A DNA stretch of 64,000 nucleotides from Ananas comosus (taxonomy: Eukaryota > Streptophyta > Magnoliopsida > Poales > Bromeliaceae): contig NC_033621.1 in NCBI RefSeq assembly GCF_001540865.1, forward strand, positions 11,450,393 to 11,514,392, given 5' to 3'. Shown one piece after another: positions 47,634 through 58,778 of this stretch. Position 1 is the first letter of the stretch. Each line of letters begins with the position of its first letter. Below the pieces are notes generated by a model. That model had not been told where the DNA came from. It saw only the letters and a program-made list of their open reading frames with translations, and made no database searches. A program made the position numbers and the translations under genes.

Positions 47634-48646
47634 ACAAATTACAGTTTGTATGGGAACAGCCTTTAGAAAGTTACACAAGAAACCACCTGCATAGAAATAA
47701 AATGGCTGGCTTAAATCATACATCAGAACACGGAAATATATGAAACTTGAATGACCAACCAGTGTCAAGATAAATACAATAAGGAAATACAAACAAAAGT
47801 TACAAAATACAATGCAGCCTGAGTTAATAGGCACAAATATTAATGTTTCCAAATGTTGCAGAATTCCAAACATCAATTCTCAGCGACCATCCTTCTGAAG
47901 AATAAGGTTCACGAATTCAGAAGAAGGTTCACGAGTTTGCATATGCAGTAGCATATTCAGGCAGCTGATTTTTGGGTTGCATAGCTTGCATCCGCTAGTG
48001 ATCTAGTCCGCCTATGACCAGTACAAGGCCAAGTCATGCATTTGCCAATAGTACAAGAAAATGCAAGTGAAAACACAAAATAGAGATGGGCTGCTTAAAA
48101 CACTTGACATGAACATTTTAGCCTAATTAGGATAATTTAATTATATTAACTTGCTGGAACTATCGCAAGGAACTTTGTTCAATTATAATTACCTAATAAA
48201 TATACGTAAGGTTTTAAAAGCCATTCTAAGTTTTTCATATTAGTTCCTTTGTATGTTCTCTGCTTAACCAACTATAGGATCTTACATTTTTGCCGCACTT
48301 ACAACAGCAATGCGGACATATGCACCTCATTTTTAAGAGTTATCCATCCCTCATATTTGTTTATCGTTCACCTCATTGTTTGTAACAATGACAAACTAGT
48401 AGTAACACCCGGAACACAGCAAACCACAGGATTCCCATTAATTGGAGGAAAGTGAAATTAGGCATTAGGTCGACAGTAAGAGCATTCCATAACTGATTAT
48501 TTAACAGGCAAACATGAATCAAACTAGGTTCACAGCTAAATGCTAAGTAATGACATATAATGTGGAATTAATTGATATCCAGAGAGAGAGAGAATTTCTT
48601 GCAGCAGTCTCGGAAAAGTTTGATTTTTAACAGCGAAAAGGGCTTC

Positions 48647-49419
48647 ATTCATTGCAAAACGCAATGGCCACAGTCCATCTCACTGACCCTCACTAGGAGG
48701 AACCTCATCGAAGCATACATTACAAGTGATGGGGCATGGCGAACTTGACAAGACGCGACCTTTATCTCGATAGCGGACACTCCGGCCTCCAAGAACAACC
48801 TCTCTCTCCCCTTCACTTCCAGCAACTCAAAAATCCGTTCCACGTCCACCGGTAATGGATCAACAGCGTCGAGCATGCTGCTCCTCGAAGAGCAAGCAAC
48901 TCATCACCTTCCTCAGATCCTCCCTCTACAGGAAACCCAAGGAACACCAAATTTACCAATTTAAACCTAATGCACACAACCAAACACACCAATTCGCACA
49001 AAAGTGCTGCATTAATTACCTGCGCGGCCAAAAGGGACTCTTTGGTGATAACCTGCGATCAAATTAGGGCAAAATCAGGTCCCGGCAAAAGGGATCAAAT
49101 TAAACTCGAAAATTAGGGCCGAAAACAAGATCGGCGAACGGGAAAATCGAGGGGCGGGGACGAACACGGACCGATGACACGGACCAGTGGCACTCCTCCT
49201 CGCCCCCGTCCGCGAGGACGTCGAGCACCGTCTCCTCCGCCGGCGTCGTCATTATCGCTAAAGTAGTACTCCGCCTCCTCCGCCGTCTCCGATTCCTCCT
49301 CCTCCGCCGCGCATCTTCCTCTTCCTCTTCCTCTTCCTCTTCCTCCTCCGCCGCGCGCGCCGCCGCCGACGCCGACGTTCGAGATCGCTCGACGAGGCGG
49401 GATCGTCGTCGCTCGCCAT
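48647..49419 (-). pseudogene. Ariadne (ARI1/2-type) RBR E3 ligase, 5' exons, indel-damaged copy
   Basis: Exons in mirror order of the right copy: exon 1 49172-49419 ([14 protein letters not shown]), exon 2 49020-49052 ([11 protein letters not shown]) and exon 3 48647-48925. Several 1-base differences break the frame. Exon 1 lacks a G after the Glu codon, so it reads Arg-rich. Exon 3 has small losses or gains near the AREQHART and HYRWD regions and in the first Cys motif. The exon 3 donor lacks one T (GAATGAAG instead of GAATGTAAG). The remaining RING1-IBR-RING2 exons are not found to the left. It is either a pseudogene or an error-rich assembly of a good gene. The bias to homopolymer indels favours the second. 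Confidence 0.7.
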
Positions 49420-50130
49420 GGGAGCGATCCGAGCGAAAGGGATCAAAGAGGGTCGACAGGGATGGGATCGAATTGGAGAGAGAGGGGAAAAAGAAGCTTT
49501 CGTAGGGTTTGATGAGGATTGGCGACGGCGTAGCTCCCTTGGGTAGGGGTTCTTCTCTCTTCTCTCTCTCTCTCTCTCTTCTCTCCTCGCTCTCACCTCA
49601 CTTTTTTTTTTTTTCTTTCTTTTACCTGTAACTTTTGTTTTTATGTTTTTAATTTAATTTATATTTATTAATATTTATAATATTTTTTTTTATTATGAAT
49701 TCCGACATGGATCGGCGTACGATTAGAATCGATTGGCTCGGGCTAAAAGGTTAACCCAACCCTGTAACGTACATAGAGGGCGAAAAAGGACGAATACATG
49801 AGGATAGTGACAAAATCATTATTCACTTTTTTTTCTTTCGTTTTGGGATGTGAATTGAATTTGGATTTCGATATACGATAGATTAGGGATTAAAAATTAT
49901 TGATTTTGAATCCTTTTTGATTGCTAGATAAAATATTAAAAAATTAAAAATTTATTTTTAAATATTTTAAATACGCTAAATTAAGTTTAACAAAATCGAT
50001 TGTCGATTCGAAAGCTCTATTATCGAAAAACGGCTTAGAAGACATTTGAGGCCTTCGTACTTCTATATAATATACAAAAGTAGCTCTCTCTCTCTCTCTC
50101 TCCCTCTCTCTATCTTATATATCATATATA
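49420..50130 (-). promoter_or_regulatory. ARI copy 1 leader and promoter region
   Basis: It mirrors 58070-58778. It contains a CT/GA tract at 49560-49580 and a purine-rich leader. A family A MITE end lies at 49850-50088. Conservation between arms shows only that the promoter was duplicated with the gene. Confidence 0.5.
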
Positions 50131-50362
50131 TTATTACCTTTATGAGTATAGACCCCATATATTTATAAATTTTAATCGTTGATTGATGAAATGTTATAGT
50201 TAGGATGATGGTGGTCCCCCATTAAAATGATAGTGGTTCTCTAGGGTTGAGTGGATAGTTAGTTAAATTGATTATGCTAACGGGTAAAATATCAATATAA
50301 TTAAATTAAGGGCAGAAGACTTACGAGTTAATAAAGGAGCCAATACTCTAGCGGACTAAAAT

Positions 50363-50395
<33 letters not shown>

Positions 50396-50840
50396 AGAGC
50401 TACTATGCTACGGAAGCATAGAAGATTGATGCTTCCAATTTTTTAACCCTTGGATAAAAATTATAGGTTGGGATGATTGCGGTCCCCCCAGTATTGAGTA
50501 ATATCCCTAGGGTTGAGGGTCCCCACAGGGTAATAGTGTTAATTCAAAATTAGAAATGATCAAAAGGGTTGATCGAAGGGCCAAAAAATAGGAGCACCAA
50601 TATATATATATAATAGTACGGTTGGTGCGATACTATCGATAGCACCAAGGATTTGGTTAACCATTTGATTATTTTTATCGTCAAATTATACTATTCACAA
50701 CCACCTCACTCAACCCTAGGGGGACCACCTCATCAAAACCACCATATTTTTTAATCCAGCGCGTTAAAAAATTAATAGCATACCAATAGCTTGATGCTAT
50801 TGTGTATTTCACTTAGAGTTCTATATATATATATATATAA
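50131..50840. mobile_element. Three MITE family C copies
   Basis: Units lie at about 50131-50370, 50391-50605 and 50617-50835. They show the GTTGAGTG / CAACCCTAGGG blocks and are separated by TA/TG runs. The first two are part of the inverted arm, and the third is in the spacer. Confidence 0.5.
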
Positions 50841-51969
50841 AGGAGTTGCTAAATCTCTACAATAATACTATAGCATAATTACAGAAGGAAAAACAAGCAA
50901 CTCACTCCAACACTCACAAGAAATAATTGAAGTATCCACAATCTTATCTTTAAGTCTGGTCGAGATCTTCACTGTCGGGGCGACCAAACTCTGGCTTCTA
51001 TTACTTTCTCACGAGAACAGAATGTCGAGTCTCTAAGTAGACTGAGCACCCTTGCGGCGCCAATGCTTGCTTCTGCGATAGACATCTTTGTATAAAAAGA
51101 AAAAAGAAAAGAAAAATTCAAATCCTTTAATCTAGAATAATACAGTAGTACGATATGTCGAGGGGCGCTTCAAATATGACTCGTGGGTGTTTATACTTTT
51201 TCATTTTAGTATTATATATGTGAGTTTAAAATATAGTCAACTTTAATATCCATGTGGTTAATTTCATTTTTTTTCGTTTTCGTCGAGCTTTTCGTAATTT
51301 TTTCGCTTAAATTTATATACAAAAACTTCAGATACCCCACCTGATAAGTTATCGAAATATTTACTTATAATACCTTTAGTTTTGTACTGTTATATACTGA
51401 ATTTACGAAAAAAATTAGTGGAAGCGGATAACTAAGAAAAATAAACAAAAATGAAAAACACATCAGTACTATCTAATTGGTACACCTTTAAAATCAGATA
51501 GCGCCACTAAAGTAAAGCGAAACACGGTGTGGTATTTTGAACTTTCCCATTAATTATCTCTCACTAAGATCAAGAAAAAGTTCATTAAGAATGTTAGAGA
51601 ATTAAAGCAAATTAGATTTGTAAGTAACGTTATTAGTACTGTTGTGGCTATTATAGTACATATATGGGATTGACATATTATCCTTGCTTGGCAATATTTC
51701 CCATAGAAAACCTAATTAAACTGCTGAACATTTGAGGATTTGAGCCCAAAGGTGATTAGAGAGAGTTCGATAGTGGTTGTTGTGACTACAAATTCTAAGG
51801 GCATTAAAATTAGTTCGGCTTGGTTCGATTTTTACGTTGATTTCAAACTAAACTAAAATTTTTGGCTTGAAAAAATCAGCAACCTTAGCCAGGCCAATTT
51901 ATTGTGGAACCGATGCAAACCAAACATATTAATTGGTTTGGTTCGCGTTTCACTAGCGGAGAGTATTAG
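50841..51969. other. Intergenic sequence
   Basis: No gene is seen. Parts near 50940-51060 and 51780-51960 may be retroelement-derived, but I cannot place them. Confidence 0.4.
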
Positions 51970-53897
51970 AATTTTTATTTTTCTTATAATAATTCTGTAG
52001 TATCCTTAGGTTTTTTGGGTTGCTTGTGGATTTCAGCATCTGAGATTTGGCGACATATTTGAGAGAAGTGTCGGACACAGTCGGAATCGTTGGCGAAATT
52101 GACGCAAAACGGAACTCAAACGCTGAGGCACGACGAGTATGAGTTCTTGATGCTGAAATCACAAAGTGGAGGATTTCAGTGTTGATGTCCGGGTTGGCAT
52201 AGGACTGGTACCGATCCCTGTATGCGGCTTGCGGGCTGAAGAGGTCGAGTACCTGTAACCAAACGGAAAGTACCGATACTCAGCTGTCATGTGAGTTGGT
52301 AGGGTATACGGTCTTTTTGTGTTGGTGGTTGATCACCACACCAAACTCTCCCTCGTACTCCCTCGTATTTATCCATCTGAGGGAGAGTAGCTTACTTAAT
52401 TGGAGTTCCTCTCTTCTTCTCAGTATTAATCTATTTGCTTGGTGGAGCCACGTCTTGAGCTCGGATCGACGTCGACGTTGCGCCGAAGCCGTTCGAGCCA
52501 TCGTGCGTTTGCGGTTGCGCTGTTGGAAACCGGGCGACCCGCGCGTGATTTCCTCTCCTTTCGACTTCTGCCGTTGTTGCGATTAGCATTTCGAGGTGGG
52601 TCTGGAAGTTTAGACCGAGCAACCGTCGTGAATATCTTTTAGTTTTAGCATTTGTCGACATGTTCATTCGTTTATCTCTTATATTACTCAATTCATGGTT
52701 AGTGCTTTAAATCTGAATTTGAGTTAATGCTAGTAGTTTTAATTTTACAGTTGGACTTGATTGACTTAAGAGAAAACTATAAAGATCTTACACTGTTTTT
52801 CTGAAAATATTCATATTTATGCTTTAAGACCTGTGGTTTGTTTGTATCGCGCAGTTTGTATTGCGGTGCGATATCCAGATCAGTGGCAATGAGTTTACGC
52901 TCCGTGCTGGACGAGCCGAGTTCTATTTCTTACAGTAGTCGTGTAGACTATTGGGACTGTACGATGTACTGTTGCGCGGGACCGCTGGATCCAGAATTTA
53001 CGTTATCTGCATCAGATTGTGCCCGAGGGCACCGTGAAGTTTTGGTGTCAGACCAGTTTGATCCATTTATTTTGATTACAGTCTATGAGAGCCCTGATTG
53101 AGCTCGGCAGAGACACGCTTGATATTCAGTTGGGTAGCGCCCACGAGTGCCACTTCCGGAGTCGGCTTAGTGCTTTTGCGTTATTATCGTAGTGTTCTGG
53201 TTGAACTTGCTCTACACCAACCAACCAGCGTGGTGGGGTTGGTGTAGCTTCGACGGCGGGACGGGTGTGTTCATAGTCCTAATGAGATTGGGTCAGAGAT
53301 TGCATCTTACTTATATTACAGATAGCTAGTCTTGGTTAACGGCAGTTATAGTGGCATGTAGCTGTAGAGTTTTTTCAGCTTTCTTTATTATCCTTTAGCA
53401 TACTTTCTGTAGACTTAGTGGCTGTGCAGCTGTTGATTATCGTAGCGGTACCAACTGAGGACTATTCTTTTTGCAGTAGCTTTCTCACACTCAGTTATTG
53501 ACCCCTTTTTGCAGAGTCTTCGTCCGCAGCTACTGCTGTTGTTGATTTGGATCGTGGAAAGGGAGTCGCGAGCTAGATCCCTTCCAGTTCTTGTTGCTGT
53601 TTAGAGGAGTACCAGCTACAGGATAGTTTTGATTTTTGGTTCATGTACATACTGATGTTAGAAACTCGCAGGAGCGAGTGATGTCGGTATCTTGGAGACT
53701 GTGTATGTATAGTGAAATCTGATGTTTATTTGTATATGTTTACAGTTCTTTTAGCAGCTCTATACTATGGTTGTTGTTTTGTATGATTAACATGTATGAT
53801 GCACAGTACAGTTATCGCTTCGGATACAGAGAAAATTTTTGTATACGGCGGGTCTGTTGGCGTGCCCGGAGAAACGTGATACATCCGGGGCGTGACA
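51970..53897 (+). mobile_element. LTR of a Ty3/gypsy chromovirus, probably solo or truncated
   Basis: The 3' end GGGGCGTGACA is LTR-like. Several blocks match, in order, the minus-strand LTR at 58859-61311: GGGTAGCGCCC...CTTCCGGAGTCGGC against GGGTCGCTCCC...CACTCCGGAGTTAGC; CAGTTATTGACCCCTT against CAGTAATTGCCCACT; and GGAAAGGGAGTCG...GAGCTAG against GGAAGGGAGTTG...GAGCTAG. No coding domain follows at 53898. The left end is not fixed. The short open frames here are not genes. Confidence 0.6.
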
Positions 53898-54550
53898 AAT
53901 TCATACTTTAAGAATCAAATTTTGAATCATTCTCATCATAAATTAATTACGGAATTTTCAAAAGTGAGTTGTGATAAAGAGTATCATTAGTGTTAAGTCG
54001 CATCAGAGTGGAATCCTAGTGTTAATTTTGGATCACAATGGTCCCTTCGAAAAGAATGTTAGTGTTGAGTCTGCATCAGAAAACCACTTGGACTGTACAT
54101 GTCTTTTTTCACTGAATGTGGGAGAGGAGAAGAAAGTAATTTTGACTGTAAAAGTTATTTTTGTTGTTGGTTTGCCGTAACTTCACCATCGTCGAAACTC
54201 ATACTCCCCGAAACAGCATAACGGCTTCCGCCCCACTGAAAGCCGAATGTCAATTACGGAAAAAGAAAATGAGAAAATAATAAATATAAATCCATCTACT
54301 TCCTGTTAAATAAACAGTAAACACACGATGAACTTTAAGTTCATAGCTATACAAATCAACCGCAAAAGAAAAGCAATGTTTACGTGACAACTCTACTTGA
54401 GACCTGCTAAATCTACTTCAAACTTAAACTGATTTTCAGCAAAGTAAACAGCATCTAGGCACAAGTCCAGTGTGCAGATTTGTTGCCTCTACTTCAACAA
54501 GAAGCACCATATATGTAAGTGTGACAATTAATGTTCAACACACAAGGTGA
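53898..54550. other. Intergenic sequence
   Basis: Contains a 69-codon open frame (53971-54180) without recognisable features. I do not call it a gene. Confidence 0.4.
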
Positions 54551-54560
54551 ATGTTATTTA

Positions 54561-55096
54561 GAGTTGAGCTAGAATGCTATCAGTAGCAAACTGGCTTCGT
54601 TGCCACCCATTTGTTTTCGATAATAGAATCTTTAAATTGACGATCGGCACCATTGAACAGGATCTATACCACTTGAAGTATCTAGAAACCAAATTTCAAA
54701 TCATTTCGACATCATTAACCTAATGATCAAAGGTTTCAAAATTTATAATTTTAATGGTAGATATCAGGCGTTTTCTCGTTTAACGGTGTAAAGCTATCCA
54801 AATCAATTGAATTTTGGTTAGAAAATTTTTAAACTATTTAGAATAAGATCTATACTCTCGATCTTGATTACAAAATTGCTATCATCATATTTTTAGAGGA
54901 TATTCATTTTCAGCTGTTCATTTTTACGCCACCCTACTGATGGACAGAGAATATAGGAAAAGTATTAAAATTTGATTTCTAGATACTTCAAGTGATAAGA
55001 TCATATTTAACGTACCGTCGTCGTTTGAGGCTCATCATCGAAAACAAATGGGTGCGCATGGCCGTTTGCATACCGATAGTATTCTACGCTCAACTC
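54561..55096. mobile_element. MULE-type MITE (family A) with 10-bp duplication
   Basis: Ends GAGTTGAGCTAGAATGCTATC and its inverse (GATAGTATTCTACGCTCAACTC) bound the element. An exact 10-bp direct repeat ATGTTATTTA flanks it (54551-54560 and 55097-55106). A 9-11 bp duplication with long TIRs is diagnostic of Mutator-like elements and anchors the assignment of the other family A copies. Confidence 0.85.
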
Positions 55097-55106
55097 ATGT
55101 TATTTA

Positions 55107-55423
55107 ATAGACATTTATGCATTAACTCAAGAATTTTAATTTAGAGAACAGCATGAGAAAATTTTCGATAATCTATCAAATACAAATCTAGTTCATTTAG
55201 TTTTAAACCACATCATGAATCATATTAATCATGCGTGATAAGCAATTCACACATTTTGATGCCAATTTGGCTGCCAAGCAACATAGAACGTCTAAAAATG
55301 CTTGCCCAACAAAAACAAAAAAAGGCTACAATTGTTGTGTGAGAAATGAAAATGTTAGTATGTAAACTGCATAACTAAAATTATAAAAGGATAAATATCT
55401 AGAGGTTAATCTCAAATAGACGG
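55107..55423. other. Intergenic sequence
   Basis: AT-rich. Nothing recognised. Confidence 0.5.
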
Positions 55424-55761
55424 TGTGACGACCCAGATACGTCCTATATACTAGATATAATAGGGCCTAAACTCTTAACCCGGTTCACAGCATTTTGGGT
55501 GGTGCCTAGACTCAAGAAGTTAAGAGAGTTAGCGGCTAGGACGGGAATAGTCTAGGCTGGGGGACTCCCTGGGAAGTCGGGGCCGTCACAGCATGGTATC
55601 AAAGCCAATTACAGCCGCAAGTGCTGAGATGATCTCGGCTGAGCCATGGGTTGGATTGAGGCTAGCGAGACGATGTCTAACATCGCTGGGGTACTTGTGA
55701 GGTCTGAGCTGACGAGGACGTCAAGGGCTAAGGGAGGGAGTTGTGAAGACCCCAGATAGTC
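55424..55761 (+). mobile_element. Cassandra-type TRIM: LTR, PBS, internal domain, start of second LTR
   Basis: The LTR at 55424-55590 starts TGTGACGACCC and ends GGGGCCGTCACA. It carries the 5S-like block AGTTAAGAGAGTTAGCGGC ... CTGGGAAGTCGG, partly decayed. A primer-binding site TGGTATCAAAGC (55594-55605) pairs with the 3' end of initiator tRNA-Met except for one base. About 150 bp of non-coding interior follow, then a purine tract (AAGGGAGGGAG) before a second LTR start TGTGAAGACCCCAGATAGTC at 55742. That LTR is cut by the 25-N gap. No protein is encoded, as expected for a TRIM. Confidence 0.85.
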
Positions 55762-55786
55762 NNNNNNNNNNNNNNNNNNNNNNNNN
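55762..55786. other. Assembly gap (25 N)
   Basis: 25 undetermined bases lie between the two arms of the inverted duplication and inside a repeat. Linkage across this point is uncertain. Confidence 1.
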
Positions 55787-55837
55787 ATAGTATATTTATT
55801 ATATATATATATATATATATATTATAATATATATATA

Positions 55838-56490
55838 GAGTCCGCTACTATACTATTGATGGTACCAAGCCTTTGGTTGACTATAGAATTTTCTACCGTT
55901 AGATCTACCCTGTGATCATTTCCACCCGTTAGATTATACTATTAAACCAACCACCCACTCAACCCTAGGGACCACTATCATCCTAACCGCACATTCTTCA
56001 TCAACGGCCAAAAACTACATAGTACCAAGGACTTGGTACTATTATAGTATAGGAGCATAATTCTATATATTATAATATTGATTAGGTCTTGTGTGCTCTC
56101 AGGAGCACATAGCTCTCCGTGCTCCTGAGCTGTTTTCGATGGTGGACTCTCGAATCGACGATCGGCTCCGCTAGACTTGATCTAGCATATTTGAAGTATG
56201 TAGAAAATAAATTTTGCGATTTTCGATATCGTTTACTTATGATCGAAAACAGCACCTATGCTTTTGAAAGTACCAAGTCATTTGGTGCTTGTAAGTTTTC
56301 GCCCTGGATTAACGGATGTGCGGTTTAGGATGAATTGGCCCCCCAGGTTGAGCGGGTGGTTGGTTGAATAGTATAATCTAACGGGTAAAAATGATCAAAG
56401 CAGAGATCTAATGATAAAAATTTACAAGCACCAAGTGCTTGGTACTTTACAAGCACCATAGTCGGACTCGTATATATAATATATATATAT
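55838..56490. mobile_element. MITE cluster (family C, A fragment, family C)
   Basis: A family C unit lies at about 55838-56062 (TACTATACTATTGATGGTACC mirrored by GGTACTATTATAGTAT). A truncated family A end lies at 56090-56243 (GGAGCACATAGC, CTCCGTGCTCCTGAG). A second family C unit lies at 56262-56480. TA-rich sequence follows. Confidence 0.5.
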
Positions 56491-57317
56491 AATATTATAT
56501 ATATATATATATATATATTTATTTATTTATTTATTATATGATGAGAGGGTGGTCCACCGTGACCTCCCTCTCATCCGGTCCACGAGGTCACTGGCCTTGT
56601 GGACCGCGCACACCGCTGCTCCCTCCGCCGCAACACCTCACCATTTCTCCCTCCGCGCACAACACCGCACCCTCTTGCTCCCGGCACTGTACGGCGTTGG
56701 GGGACGCAGCGGACGACCTCGGCGAGACAGGATGGTCGTTGCGGCCCTCTTGCGCTCGGCACCGGCAAGCTGCGCGGAAGGAGAGGGACGACGAGAGCGG
56801 CAAGTGAGCGATGGGAGCGAACGAAGAGGAAGAGGAGGTAATGCGAAGGGGGAGGAGGAGGTGGAGATCCCTCGCCATGGATCCTCCTTTCTCAGGTGGG
56901 TTCCCTCTTTTGATCTCCCTCTTTTGTGGGTTTTCGTGTGGATTTTTATGTATTGATGCATTTTTTTTGAAGGGGTGTGGATCGCATCTGGGCGGTTTGG
57001 ATTGAGGTGAGAGAAAAGGGTTCAACTGGGTTGTCTTGAAATTGATTTTAAGGGTTTTAATGTGTTAATTAATTTTGGTGTTTATCTTTTGGGATTGTTG
57101 AATTGGTGGCTTGTGTTGGAGGTAGTGTGGGTGTGGTGGTCGAGAGGAGATGAGGCGAGGTGGAGGCGGAGGAGCCGGCGTCGAGGTTGGCGGGGTGTGA
57201 ACGGCTAGCGACCAAGTTAGGAGAGAAAGAAGGATAGCTTAAGGGATTAGTATAATAAGGTAGGGGAAAATAGTTTTATATAGGTTTTAATTAGTATTAC
57301 ATATATATATATATATA
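56491..57317. other. GC-rich island between MITEs, unassigned
   Basis: 56545-57000 is GC-rich with purine-rich AGGAAGAGGAGGT stretches and several overlapping open frames, none with a recognisable domain. The layout (GC-rich start, then T-rich sequence) resembles the 5' end of a gene or a captured fragment, but I cannot name it. Confidence 0.35.
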
Positions 57318-57573
57318 TAGAATTATGCTACTATACTATCAATAGTACCAAGCCTTTGGTACTATTGAGTTTTCGGCCGTTGAATGAAAGGATGTGCAGT
57401 TAGGATAATAGTGGTTCCCGGTTAAATTGATAGTGGTCCCCCTAAGGTTGAGTGGGTGGTTGGTTTAATAGTATAATCTAACGGGTGAAAATAATCAAAG
57501 GGTAGATCTAACGGTAGAAAACTCAATAGTACCAAGGGCTTGATACTATCGATAGTATAATAGCCGGACTATA
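57318..57573. mobile_element. MITE family C
   Basis: The ends CTACTATACTATCAATAGTACC and (inverted) GATACTATCGATAGTATAAT, with a CTAAGGTTGAGTGGGTGGTT block, mark a clear copy of about 255 bp next to a TA run. Confidence 0.6.
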
Positions 57574-57589
57574 TATATATATATATGGT

Positions 57590-58067
57590 GCTTCCTATTT
57601 TTTGGCCCTTCGATCAACCCTTTGATCATTTCTAATTTTTGAATTAACACTATTACCCTGTGGGGACCCCTCAACCCTAGGGATATTACTCAATACTGGG
57701 GGGACCGCAATCATCCCAACCATATAATTTTTTATCCAAGGGTTAAAAAATTGGAAGCATCAATCTTCTATGCTTCCGATAGCATAGTAGCTCTACACAC
57801 ACACACACATATATATATATATATTTAGTCCATCTAGAGTATTGGCTCCTTTATACTCGTAAGCTTTCGGCCCTTAAATTTATTATATTGATCATTTTCA
57901 CCCGTTATATCATACTATTTAACTAACTATCCACTCAACCCTAGGGGACCACTATCATTTTAAGTGGGGACCACCATCATCCTAACTATACATTTCATCA
58001 ATCAACGATTAAAAATTTATAAATATATGGGGGTCTATACTCATAAGAGTATAGTAATATATATGAC

Positions 58068-58075
<8 letters not shown>
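57590..58075. mobile_element. MITE family C copies in the right arm
   Basis: Two units (about 57590-57800 and 57820-58075) mirror 50391-50605 and 50131-50370, with the ACCCTGTGGGGACC and CAACCCTAGGG blocks. Confidence 0.55.
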
Positions 58076-58113
<38 letters not shown>

Positions 58114-58778
58114 CTTTTGTATATTATTAGAAGTACGAATGCCTCTATGCTTCTAAGCCGTTTTCGATAATAGAGCTTTCGAATCGACAATCGATTTTGT
58201 TAAACTTAATTTAGCGTATTTAAAATATTTAAAAAATAAATTTTTTAATTTTTTAATATTATTTATCTAGCAATTAAAAGGATTCAGAATCAATAATTTT
58301 TAATCCCTACTCTATCGTATATCGAAATCCAAATTCAATTTCACATCCCAAAAGAAAGAAAAAAAAGTGAATATGATTTTGTCCAATATCCTCCTGTATT
58401 CGTCCTTTTTCGCCCTTATGTACGTTACAGGGTTTGGGTTAACCTTTTAGCCCGAGCCAATCGCTTCTAATCGTACGCCGATCCATGTCGGAATTCATAA
58501 TTAAAAAAAAATATATATAAATATTAATAAATATAAATTAAATTAAAAAACATAAAAACAAAAAGTTCAGGTAAAGAAAAAAGAAAAAAAAAAAAGTGAG
58601 GTGAGAGCGAGATAGAGAGAGAGAGAGAGAGAGAAAGAAGGAGAAGAACCCCTACCCAAGGGAGCTACGCCGTCGCCATCCTCATCAAACCCTACGAAGC
58701 TTCTTTTTCCCCCCTCTCTCCAATTCGATCCCATCCCTATCGACCCTTCTTGATCCCCTTTCGCCTCGGATCGCTCCC

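Larger units (their letters stand above)
47978..50606 (-). repeat. Inverted duplication, left arm
   Basis: Read on the minus strand this matches 57586-58857 plus 62604-64000, through the ARI gene 5' part, its promoter and two MITEs beyond it. The match reaches the window end at the right copy, so the true arm is longer. The inner end lies in a TA run between two MITE copies. Arm 1 differs from arm 2 mainly by 1-base gains and losses, often in homopolymers. Confidence 0.85.

Noticed and set aside
52280..52691. Overlapping open frames of 66-96 codons
   Set aside because: They lie within a chromovirus LTR, are open on both strands and have no domain.
56549..56956. 135-codon GC-rich frame
   Set aside because: Several overlapping frames are open on both strands and none shows a family motif. 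Left as an unassigned island.
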